Source: Planctomycetota bacterium
GTDB lineage: Bacteria > Planctomycetota > Phycisphaerae > WQYP01
Assembly: GCA_021852245.1 (NCBI GenBank)
Contig: JAJZNY010000395.1
Coordinates: 1-13,141 of the forward strand
DNA: 13,141 nt
Direction: 5' to 3'
The position numbers and the translations under genes were made by a program. The stretch's first letter is position 1; every line of letters begins with the position of its first letter. Below are positions 8,001 to 13,141 of the stretch, in pieces. The notes under the pieces are model-generated. The model made no database searches. It was not told where the DNA came from and worked only from the letters and a program-made list of their open reading frames with translations.

Positions 8001-9606
8001 CCTGGGCAAAAGTCTGTTTGAAATAGTCATATACCAGCCGCGGCTGGTCGCTCAGACACGCCAGGGCCGCATCGTTACCCATGGAGCCGAGCGCTTCAAG
8101 TCCGGCGGCTCCCATCGGCAGGATCAGCTTGTACACGTCTTCCGTGGTGTACCCCAGGCACTGAGCCCGCGTGAGAAGAGTCTCAGCGTCAAATTCGGCA
8201 ACGTTTTTTGGTTTAGGCAAATCCTCAAGGGTGAGTTTCTGTTCCTGCAACCATTGACCGTACGGGTGCTCGGCCGCCAATGCGGCTTTGAGTTCAGAAT
8301 CGTCGATGATCCGACCCTGCTCAAAGTCAACGAGAAACATCCGCCCCGGCTGCAACCGACCTTTTTTCGCTACGTTGGCCGGATCAATTTCCAATACACC
8401 CACTTCGCTGGCCATGATGACCAGATCATCCTTGGTGACGTAATACCGGCTGGGCCTCAAGCCGTTGCGATCCAGCACGGCACCGATGTAGTGGCCGTCG
8501 GTGAATGCGACCGAGGCCGGGCCGTCCCACGGCTCCATCATGCAGGAGTGAAATTCATAAAATGCCCGCCGGCGCGGGTCCATCGATTCATGATTCTGCC
8601 ACGCCTCGGGGATCATCATCATCACGGCATGCGGCAGGCTTCGACCGGTCTGCAGCAGCATTTCAAGACAGTTATCAAAATCGCCGGAATCTGAATTCCC
8701 CGGTTCGATCACCGGCTTGATGCGATCAATATCCTGGCCGAAAATCCGGCTCTGGAACATCCCCTCACGGGCGTGCATCCAGTTTACGTTACCGCGGCGG
8801 GTGTTGATTTCACCGTTGTGAGCCATGAAACGCAGCGGCTGCGCCCGATCCCACGACGGGAACGTGTTCGTGCTGAAGCGTGAATGCACCAGCGCAATGT
8901 GGCTGACATAGTCGGCGTCGCCCAGATCGGCCGCAAAATACTCCCGCACCTGCGGCGAAGTGAGCTGCCCCTTGTAAATAATCGTTTTGGTCGACAGGCT
9001 GCATACATAGAAATATTCCGCCTGCGGCAGGTCGGAGCTGCGAATTTGATTACCGGCCGACTTGCGGGCCACGTACAACTTTCGTTCCAGCTCATCCTGC
9101 GACACTTTTGAATCGCCATCGGCTGCCGTAACAAAGATCATCCGCATTTTGGGTTCGGTGCGCCGGGCGCTGGGGCCGATCCCATGGTTATCGACCGGCA
9201 CATCGCGCCAGCCGAGCAACTTAAGTTTGCATTCCTTGATGCACTGCTCCAGTTGCTTCTCACACCACTTCCGTTGCTCATTATCAGACGGCAGGAAAAC
9301 AATCCCGGCACCATATTTGCCCGGATCGGGCAATTTGATTCCTGCATCACGGGATGCAATTTTGGCCAGAAATTTGTGCGGCATGGCCGTCAAAATGCCG
9401 GCGCCATCCCCGGTATTTTCCTCACATCCGCACGCCCCGCGATGCTCCATATGCTCCAGCATCGTGAGTGCGTTGATCACAATGTCGTGGCTCGCCTTGC
9501 CCTTGATATGAGCAATAAAACCAACACCGCAACTGTCGTGTTCAAATTCTGGATCGTAAAGGCCCATTTTGCCGGGCCTTAGGCCAAGCTTTCCGGTAGA
9601 AGTCAA
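5020..9606 (-). CDS. gltB: Glutamate synthase (NADPH), large (alpha) subunit
   Basis: The 1528-residue catalytic subunit. It hydrolyses glutamine and delivers the ammonia through an internal tunnel to 2-oxoglutarate, giving two L-glutamates with electrons from GltD. Order: a short propeptide; class II glutamine amidotransferase domain with nucleophile Cys26 (EHDSCGVGF), HSRFSTN and HNGEINT (about 260-266), and NSDSGDFDN; central domain; FMN-binding synthase barrel (about 860-1235) with [17 protein letters not shown]; the 3Fe-4S ligands Cys1142, 1148 and 1153 ([17 protein letters not shown]); then the C-terminal glycine-rich beta-helix ([22 protein letters not shown]). The amidotransferase must be processed so that Cys26 becomes the N-terminus. 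The start is taken as TTG at 9604-9606 with a perfect GGAGG 7 nt upstream. The frame is open to an ATG at 9661-9663 (1547 aa), and an internal ATG at 9565-9567 would leave a 12-residue propeptide. First gene of gltBD. Confidence 0.97.
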   Translation of the reverse strand: MTSTGKLGLRPGKMGLYDPEFEHDSCGVGFIAHIKGKASHDIVINALTMLEHMEHRGACGCEENTGDGAGILTAMPHKFLAKIASRDAGIKLPDPGKYGAGIVFLPSDNEQRKWCEKQLEQCIKECKLKLLGWRDVPVDNHGIGPSARRTEPKMRMIFVTAADGDSKVSQDELERKLYVARKSAGNQIRSSDLPQAEYFYVCSLSTKTIIYKGQLTSPQVREYFAADLGDADYVSHIALVHSRFSTNTFPSWDRAQPLRFMAHNGEINTRRGNVNWMHAREGMFQSRIFGQDIDRIKPVIEPGNSDSGDFDNCLEMLLQTGRSLPHAVMMMIPEAWQNHESMDPRRRAFYEFHSCMMEPWDGPASVAFTDGHYIGAVLDRNGLRPSRYYVTKDDLVIMASEVGVLEIDPANVAKKGRLQPGRMFLVDFEQGRIIDDSELKAALAAEHPYGQWLQEQKLTLEDLPKPKNVAEFDAETLLTRAQCLGYTTEDVYKLILPMGAAGLEALGSMGNDAALACLSDQPRLVYDYFKQTFAQVTNPPLDSDKESIVMSLECYIGPERNLLEPTAENAHRLLVSQPILTNCQLAQMKELNHRGWKSRVIDMTFDRRAGEQGMLAAIDRLCTEADQAIADGCSLIVLSDRQLGENRVAIPALLACGAVHHHLVRSETRTRLGMVLETGEAREVHHHCMLIGYGADAINPYMAFEILWNLRREGNIDPSLDDEKVIKNYIKACGKGILKVMSKMGISTLQSYKGAQIFESIGLNKQVIDKCFAGTVSKIDGVNFDVLAAEALRRHEIGYPSQINAVKLNVLPEGGQYAWRKNGEQHLLNPDTIAALQDAARTNSREAYARYAKLINEQSGRLCTLRGLFKLKPADAPVMLAEVEPASEIVKRFATGAMSLGSISTEAHETLAIAMNRIGGKSNTGEGGEDPRRFKPDANGDLRRSAIKQVASARFGVTSHYLTNADELQIKMAQGAKPGEGGQLPGHKVDRYIGKLRHSTPGVQLISPPPHHDIYSIEDLAQLIYDLKNANPAARISVKLVSEVGVGTVATGVSKAHADHVVIAGHDGGTGASPLTSIKHAGAPWELGLAETHQTLVLNDLRSRIVVQVDGQLKTGRDVVIGALLGAEEFGFATVPLVTLGCIMMRVCHLNTCPVGIATQDPVLRAKFAGKPEYVVNFMFLLAEEVREIMAFMGFRTMNEMIGRVDRLEVGDAIKHWKAQGLDLTPILSPAVKLHDGVEVRCVRKQDHGLEQSLDYQIVHDAREAIEHGTRLKLTYPIKNTHRTVGTTLSHEISKRYGGEGLPDSTIEIKLSGSAGQSLGAWLARGVKLELEGDANDYVGKGLSGGTIVVYPDSRSTFKPEENILIGNVALYGATSGYAYFRGVAGERFCVRNSGASAVVEGVGDHGCEYMTGGRAVILGPTGRNFAAGMSGGIAYVYDPEDQFLARCNLAMVELEPVTEPSDVAELKTLIEEHRRHTGSTVAERILKDWSAQLAFFRKVMPIDYRRALQQMAREAAENNVVEEVQHG

Positions 9607-9613
9607 CGTATAA

Positions 9614-9618
9614 CCTCC
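9614..9618 (-). promoter_or_regulatory. Ribosome binding site deciding the gltB start
   Basis: On the minus strand GGAGG lies exactly 7 nt before TTG (9604-9606), in frame with gltB. The upstream ATG (9661-9663) has only GGAG with 4 nt spacing, and the downstream ATG (9565-9567) has no good purine-rich site. The TTG is therefore the best-supported start. Confidence 0.6.
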
Positions 9619-9663
9619 GTGTGTGAGGCGTGCCCTCGGCTTGTAAACCACCGCTCCGCCCAT

Positions 9664-10006
9664 GCGACTCCAACAAAGAATCGCGAACCATATATAGTAC
9701 TAACTTACATGCGCGGTATCAACTTAAGCGAGATGTTTTTTTGAAGCGCTTCGCACCTGATGATCGCCACTTTGGCGCGGGCGGCACTTTCGTATTCTGT
9801 CTCTGCTGGAGCTCATACGATTCAAGAGGTCTGGTCGATCCTTAAGAAAGAAGTCAAGCTCAGTCAGGGGGGCCGCCAAACGGGCAGCAGATTCTCTTGC
9901 CGATTCCCGTTCCTCCGGCCATCATACCGGCGTTGGCTTTCGATACTGACCACCGGAGGTCCGTGGGTCTGCCGAGAGATGTGTTAGCAGTCAGTGAGAT
10001 AAAAAA
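9664..10006. other. 343-bp divergent intergenic region between gltB and the fucU-like gene
   Basis: No gene is visible; short frames here are chance. It contains the candidate gltB promoter (9694-9722, -) and a 10-bp perfect palindrome GAAGCGCTTC at 9743-9752, 20 bp upstream of the -35 box. The plus-strand end leads into the fucU-like gene through an A-rich run, with only a weak GTGAGA ribosome site. I found no convincing plus-strand promoter. Confidence 0.6.
9694..9722 (-). promoter_or_regulatory. Candidate sigma70-type promoter of gltBD
   Basis: TTGATA (9717-9722, 5 of 6 to the -35 consensus), a 17-bp spacer, and TACTAT (9694-9699, 4 of 6 to the -10), within an AT-rich patch. The predicted start near 9687 gives a leader of about 80 nt to the TTG codon, or about 24 nt to the alternative ATG. 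Confidence 0.5.
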
Positions 10007-10468
10007 ATGCTGAAATTCTCCCTTCTTCATCCACAAATTCTCAGTTCCCTTGGGAAGGCAGGTCACGGAAGTAAAATTCTCATCGCGGATGGAAATTATC
10101 CTTTTTCGACTCGCCTTGGCCCCAAGGCAGATCTCGTCTGTCTTAATCTGCGGCCAGGGCTGGTCTCCGTTACCGATGTGCTTGAAACCATCGTAACCGC
10201 AGTGCAGATTGAGTCGGCGGCGGTCATGGAACCCTCCAAAACAGGGCCGTACGCCGTCAAAAAAGACCCCGATATCTTCAAAAATTTTGTTGAGATCATC
10301 AGTCAGCAGAATCCAAGTGCCCCTCCGATGAAATTGCAGCGAGTCGACCGGTTGAAATTTTACGAGCAAGCCTCTTCCCCCGATGTCTGCCTGACGATTG
10401 CGACAGCGGAACAGCGCATCTTCGGCAACCTGCTCTTAACCATCGGTGTGGTAAGGACCGTGAATTAG
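10007..10468 (+). CDS. RbsD/FucU-family sugar mutarotase (L-fucose mutarotase-like)
   Basis: A 153-residue member of the RbsD/FucU fold, enzymes that interconvert alpha and beta anomers of sugars so that the next enzyme is supplied with the right form. Family landmarks: the N-terminal MLKF start, GHGS with the conserved His20, ADGNYP with Asp28, KFYEQ (117-121), and the C-terminal EQRIFGNLLLTIGVV, which parallels FucU 'GERAKYGNILLKKGV'. The ADGNYP form is closer to FucU than to ribose-type RbsD. Phe139 stands where FucU proteins often have Tyr. Slightly longer than E. coli FucU (140). The start ATG follows a run of A with a weak GTGAGA site. Its neighbours, a fuconolactonase-like hydrolase and an L-fucose/L-galactose dehydrogenase, support a role with a deoxy- or L-hexose. 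Confidence 0.88.
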   Translation: MLKFSLLHPQILSSLGKAGHGSKILIADGNYPFSTRLGPKADLVCLNLRPGLVSVTDVLETIVTAVQIESAAVMEPSKTGPYAVKKDPDIFKNFVEIISQQNPSAPPMKLQRVDRLKFYEQASSPDVCLTIATAEQRIFGNLLLTIGVVRTVN

Positions 10469-10482
10469 CGCCAGTTCGTGGC

Positions 10483-10520
10483 GGTCGCAGAGGAGCGACC
10501 AGCCGTCGTTCGAAACGGCT
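10483..10520. terminator. Tandem hairpins between convergent genes, possible bidirectional terminator
   Basis: Two adjacent hairpins fill the 63-bp gap between the convergent fucU-like and lactonase genes. The first is GGTCGC (10483-10488) with GCGACC (10495-10500), loop 6. The second is AGCCGT (10501-10506) with ACGGCT (10515-10520), loop 8. Neither is followed by a proper T-run, so efficiency as an intrinsic terminator is doubtful. Confidence 0.4.
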
Positions 10521-10531
10521 TCAGTTGGCAA

Positions 10532-11371
10532 CTATTTCTCCAACCCGTACACCTTCACCGCCGTTCCGCTCCAGATGGCATCGCGCTCATCGTCACTGAG
10601 ATTTCCGATCATCGTCTCAACGGTTTTCACCCAGCGAGCGTATTGACTGGCAAGCAGGCAAACCGGCCAGTCCGTTCCGAACATCAGTCTCTGCGGGCTG
10701 AAGCACTCCAATACAACATCCACGTAAGGCCGCAGGTCGGCATCCCGCCACGATCGGTGATCCGCTTCGGTTACAGCACCCGAAATTTTGCAGTAGACAT
10801 TCGGTCTCGCGGCCAATTCACGGATATTCTTCTGCCACGGTTCAAAAATACCGGCGGCGATTCGGGGTTTGGCGATATGGTCCACCACGAATATCTGGCG
10901 GGGATGGCGGTCGACAAATTCAATGGTCTGCGGCAGATGACGCTCGAATATTAAAATATCGTAGACCAGATTGAAGCGATGAAGCACTGCGATGCCGCGA
11001 TTAAAATCATCCCGCAGCATGTAGTCATCGTCCGGCTCATCGTGCAACACGTGGCGCACGCCTTTGAGCCGGGGATTTGGTGCCAGTTCCTCCAGGATTT
11101 TCGGCAATTCCTCGGAAATCAGCGGAACCCACCCTACAACCCCTTTAATAAAATGGCAGGTGGCGGCCAGCTCCAGCAGCCAGTGCGTTTCTTCAAGTTT
11201 CTGCCGAGCCTGAACGCTCACAACACCTGTAACTCCCGAGGATTGAATAATCGGTTCCAGATCCGGGGGGAGAAAATCCCGTCGTAGCACAGTCTGATCG
11301 GGACCGATCCATCCATATTCAGTCGGGTTAAATTTCCAGAAATGTTGATGAGTGTCAATGATTGTCCGCAT
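10532..11371 (-). CDS. Amidohydrolase, L-fucono-lactonase-like (COG3618)
   Basis: A 279-residue TIM-barrel metal-dependent hydrolase of the amidohydrolase-2 family. Members of this branch open 1,4- or 1,5-lactones of L-fuconate, L-galactonate or L-rhamnonate. The metal-binding HxH is His8/His10 in DTHQHFW. RLKGVRHVLHDEPDD (101-115), VVDHIAKP with His165, CKISG (194-198) and RLMFGTDWPV with Asp234 follow the family order. No signal peptide, so cytoplasmic. The ATG at 11369-11371 is chosen because homologues begin two to five residues before the I(I)DTHxH motif; GAGG lies 9 nt upstream. The frame is open to 11398 but the extension is atypical. It is transcribed away from the reductase gene, which should supply its lactone substrate. 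The exact substrate cannot be told from sequence. Confidence 0.85.
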   Translation of the reverse strand: MRTIIDTHQHFWKFNPTEYGWIGPDQTVLRRDFLPPDLEPIIQSSGVTGVVSVQARQKLEETHWLLELAATCHFIKGVVGWVPLISEELPKILEELAPNPRLKGVRHVLHDEPDDDYMLRDDFNRGIAVLHRFNLVYDILIFERHLPQTIEFVDRHPRQIFVVDHIAKPRIAAGIFEPWQKNIRELAARPNVYCKISGAVTEADHRSWRDADLRPYVDVVLECFSPQRLMFGTDWPVCLLASQYARWVKTVETMIGNLSDDERDAIWSGTAVKVYGLEK

Positions 11372-11384
11372 AACTCCAAACCTC

Positions 11385-11396
11385 GCTTTCGAAAGC
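11385..11396. promoter_or_regulatory. 12-bp perfect palindrome next to the lactonase start, candidate operator
   Basis: GCTTTCGAAAGC with central CG, 13 nt before the lactonase ATG. The symmetric A/T-flanked CG centre is reminiscent of LacI/GalR-family operators. Its place in the leader would suit repression. No regulator gene is in the window. Confidence 0.35.
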
Positions 11397-11527
11397 ACGC
11401 TGTCGCAGACGGAGTCCCGTCCCTGCCGACACTGATACCCGCCGGCCGTAAATTGATCAAGGGCGACGGAGTACCGCGCGCCGTCCGATTGAATCCGGAC
11501 CAGATAATGAGCACATTATTTGGCTGC

Positions 11528-11543
11528 ATGGCTGGCCAGCCAT
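11528..11543. promoter_or_regulatory. 16-bp perfect palindrome at the centre of the divergent region, candidate operator
   Basis: ATGGCTGGCCAGCCAT is self-complementary over all 16 bases and sits at the midpoint between the two divergent start codons. A dimeric regulator bound there could control both genes. The binding family is unknown. Confidence 0.4.
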
Positions 11544-11698
11544 TTGCGGGTGGTTGCAGAAGCACGATCGAGTCGAGAGTCGCGCTGTTGACCTCTTTGA
11601 ACCTTGGATACTCGATCTGTACATCCGTGCAGAGTTTGCTTACACTTCTAGGTAGAGCGTAGATAGATTGTTGCGCAAAATGGTGAGGTGACATTCGC

Positions 11699-12631
11699 AT
11701 GCATTACAGACCACTGGGTAAAACCGGCCTGCAGGTTTCTGTCCTGAGTTTTGGCGCTTCATCCCTCGGCGGCGTCTTTCATGCCGTAACCCGTGAAGAC
11801 TGCATAAAAACGGTCCACACCGCTCTGGATCTTGGAGTAAATCTCATCGATGTATCCCCTTATTACGGGCTCACAAAAGCGGAATCCATGCTGGGCGAAG
11901 CGCTCAAGGATGTTGATCGCAGCCGCTACATCATGGCGACGAAAGTGGGGCGGTACGGAGACCGGGAATTTGATTTTTCAGCCCGCAGGGTGACCGCAAG
12001 CGTCGATGAGAGTCTTAAACGGATGAAGTGTGGATATATTGACATTATTCAATGCCACGATATTGAATTTGTTCCGCTGAATATCATCATTAACGAAACA
12101 TTACCCGCGCTTGAGGCGCTTCGCCGATCCGGAAAAGTGCGTTTCATCGGAATCACCGGCTTGCCGCTGAAGATATTTACCACCATCGCCGCGCAGGCAA
12201 AGATCGATACGATCCTCTCCTACTGTCGGTATACCCTTTTTGACACTTCGCTGACCAGCATCATTCCCCAGCTTCAAGCCGACGGCATCGGCATCATGAG
12301 TGCCGCGCCGGTCGCGATGGGGCTTCTGACGGATCGGGGGGCGCCCGACTGGCACCCCGCTCCGCCAATCATCCGCAAAACCTGCGCCCGAGCCGCCGAA
12401 TTCTGCCGCAGTCGCGGTGCGGATATCGCTCAGCTCGCCATCAGCTTCGCCGTCGCGGAAAATCGCATTGCCACCACGATCGTCGGCACGGCCAACCCGG
12501 AAAATTTTCGTCGCAACGTCACCTGGGCTCAGAGTCCGGTGGATGGAGAACTGCTTCGCGGCGTGCAGGAAATTCTGGCTCCCATCCGGAATCAGACCTG
12601 GCCATCCGGTCTCACGGAGAATAATGACTGA
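11699..12631 (+). CDS. Aldo/keto reductase, L-fucose / L-galactose 1-dehydrogenase-like
   Basis: A 310-residue TIM-barrel aldo/keto reductase. It closely follows plant L-galactose dehydrogenase and bacterial L-fucose (D-threo-aldose) dehydrogenase, which oxidise the sugar at C1 to the lactone with NAD(P)+. The catalytic tetrad is Asp51, Tyr56 (DVSPYYG), Lys82 (ATKVGRYG) and His120 (QCHDIEF). Shared landmarks with the plant enzyme as I recall it: GFDFSAxRV-like FDFSARRV, RFIGITGLPL, ILSYCRY, MGLLT followed by WHPA, and the C-terminal NQTWPSG. Start ATG with GAGGTGA 7 nt upstream. Two bases separate its stop from the next ATG, so the two form an operon. The lactone product fits the divergently transcribed lactonase. 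L-fucose and L-galactose differ only at C6, so sequence alone does not choose between them. Confidence 0.88.
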   Translation: MHYRPLGKTGLQVSVLSFGASSLGGVFHAVTREDCIKTVHTALDLGVNLIDVSPYYGLTKAESMLGEALKDVDRSRYIMATKVGRYGDREFDFSARRVTASVDESLKRMKCGYIDIIQCHDIEFVPLNIIINETLPALEALRRSGKVRFIGITGLPLKIFTTIAAQAKIDTILSYCRYTLFDTSLTSIIPQLQADGIGIMSAAPVAMGLLTDRGAPDWHPAPPIIRKTCARAAEFCRSRGADIAQLAISFAVAENRIATTIVGTANPENFRRNVTWAQSPVDGELLRGVQEILAPIRNQTWPSGLTENND

Positions 12632-12633
12632 TC

Positions 12634-13141
12634 ATGCAGACGGTAATTCTCAATAAACCCGGGGTATTTGAACTCATCGATCGCCCGGAACCCGCGTCTC
12701 CCGGTCCCGGTGAGGCGCTGGTGCGCATCGCGCGTATCGGCGTCTGCGGCACCGATTACCATGCCTTCCGCGGCAGGCAACCCTTCTTTACCTATCCGCG
12801 TGTCCTGGGACATGAACTCGGCGTCGAGGTGATGGCGGTGGGGGCCGGAGTTAACGGGATTGCCGTCGGAGACCGTTGTGCCGTTGAGCCGTATCTGAAT
12901 TGTGGCGCGTGTATCGCCTGCCGGAACGGCAAAACCAACTGCTGCACCCAACTTAAGGTGCTCGGGGTGCATGTGGATGGCGGTATGTGCAGGAGCCTGA
13001 TTGTGCCGGCCCGAAAACTCCATCCTTCCTCAAAATTGTCACTCGATCAACTTGCGCTGGTCGAGACACTGGGAATCGGCGCTCATGCCGTCGAGCGGGC
13101 GCAGGTGAAAAAAGATGAATGGGTTCTCGTGATAGGTGCGG
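12634..13141 (+). CDS. Zinc-dependent alcohol dehydrogenase, L-galactonate 5-dehydrogenase-like (partial)
   Basis: The first 169 codons of a medium-chain Zn dehydrogenase (COG1063), cut by the right window edge. Catalytic zinc ligands: Cys38 (GVCGTD), His60 and Glu61 (PRVLGHEL), probably Glu144 (LVETLGIGAHA). Structural zinc: Cys90, 93, 96 and 104. The start of the nucleotide-binding fold (VLVIGA) is reached at the edge. The run GRQPFFTYPRVLGHE, GKTNCC and VLGVHVDGG closely parallels E. coli YjjN/LgoD, which oxidises L-galactonate to D-tagaturonate with NAD+; that comparison is from memory. The start ATG is 2 bp after the reductase stop; GGAGA is 13 nt upstream, a long spacing, so coupling to the preceding gene is likely. 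It may act on the aldonate made by the reductase and lactonase. Other polyol or sugar-acid substrates remain possible. Confidence 0.85.
   Translation, partial: MQTVILNKPGVFELIDRPEPASPGPGEALVRIARIGVCGTDYHAFRGRQPFFTYPRVLGHELGVEVMAVGAGVNGIAVGDRCAVEPYLNCGACIACRNGKTNCCTQLKVLGVHVDGGMCRSLIVPARKLHPSSKLSLDQLALVETLGIGAHAVERAQVKKDEWVLVIGA

Larger units (their letters stand above)
11372..11698. promoter_or_regulatory. 327-bp divergent control region of the lactonase and reductase genes
   Basis: No gene is visible. Two perfect palindromes stand out: GCTTTCGAAAGC (11385-11396), 13 nt upstream of the lactonase start, and ATGGCTGGCCAGCCAT (11528-11543), centred on the midpoint of the region. A good ribosome site GAGGTGA (11685-11691) precedes the reductase by 7 nt. 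No promoter hexamers were convincing by eye on either strand. Confidence 0.5.

Noticed and set aside
9860..10369. 169-residue minus-strand frame opposite the fucU-like gene
   Set aside because: The plus strand encodes a clear RbsD/FucU protein there; the minus frame has no recognisable features.
11218..11700. 160-residue minus-strand frame spanning the divergent control region
   Set aside because: It overlaps the lactonase coding sequence out of frame and shows no family pattern.
1..13141. CRISPR array, toxin-antitoxin pair, restriction or other defence system
   Set aside because: No regularly spaced direct repeats and no characteristic proteins were seen.

Overview
The window looks like a bacterial chromosome of moderately high GC. 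Its best-anchored genes are a bacterial NADPH-type glutamate synthase pair (gltB-gltD) and a tRNA-Cys. Transposase remnants together with an oxidative L-fucose/L-galactose gene set would suit a member of the Planctomycetota/PVC group or a similar environmental heterotroph. That placement is an inference from gene content and the style of the proteins, and confidence in it is low.

Layout. Positions 1-129 hold the end of an IS5-family insertion sequence whose transposase runs off the left edge. Positions 130-756 have no confident gene; the only candidate is a 63-codon minus-strand ORF with a good ribosome binding site. A solitary family-2 glycosyltransferase lies at 757-1698 (+). Positions 1699-3405 are decayed. 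They contain an internally deleted IS1380-like transposase (1859-2046, -), a possible small membrane protein (2566-3189, -), a plus-strand hairpin with a T-run at 3226-3252, and a foldable segment at 3265-3322. A tRNA-Cys(GCA) at 3406-3479 (-), flanked by a 10-bp inverted repeat, separates this region from the conserved block to its right.

The conserved block is the gltBD operon (3570 to about 9606, -). gltB and gltD overlap by 8 bp. A TTG codon with a perfect GGAGG site is the likely gltB start, and a plausible sigma70-type promoter lies at 9694-9722. The two products together make L-glutamate from glutamine and 2-oxoglutarate.

The right-hand block (10007-13141) holds an RbsD/FucU-type sugar mutarotase (+), a COG3618-type fuconolactonase-like amidohydrolase (-), an aldo/keto reductase very like plant L-galactose dehydrogenase (+), and the first 169 codons of a zinc alcohol dehydrogenase resembling E. 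coli L-galactonate 5-dehydrogenase (YjjN/LgoD). These four fit a non-phosphorylating route: anomer exchange, oxidation of L-fucose or L-galactose to the lactone, lactone hydrolysis to the aldonate, then oxidation of the aldonate. The 327-bp gap between the divergent lactonase and reductase genes carries a 16-bp perfect palindrome at its exact centre and a 12-bp perfect palindrome next to the lactonase start; both are candidate operators.

No CRISPR array, prophage or defence system is visible. The sugar-acid cluster is the most interesting system here. Its enzyme families are all known, but the combination suggests L-galactose rather than, or as well as, L-fucose as the substrate.
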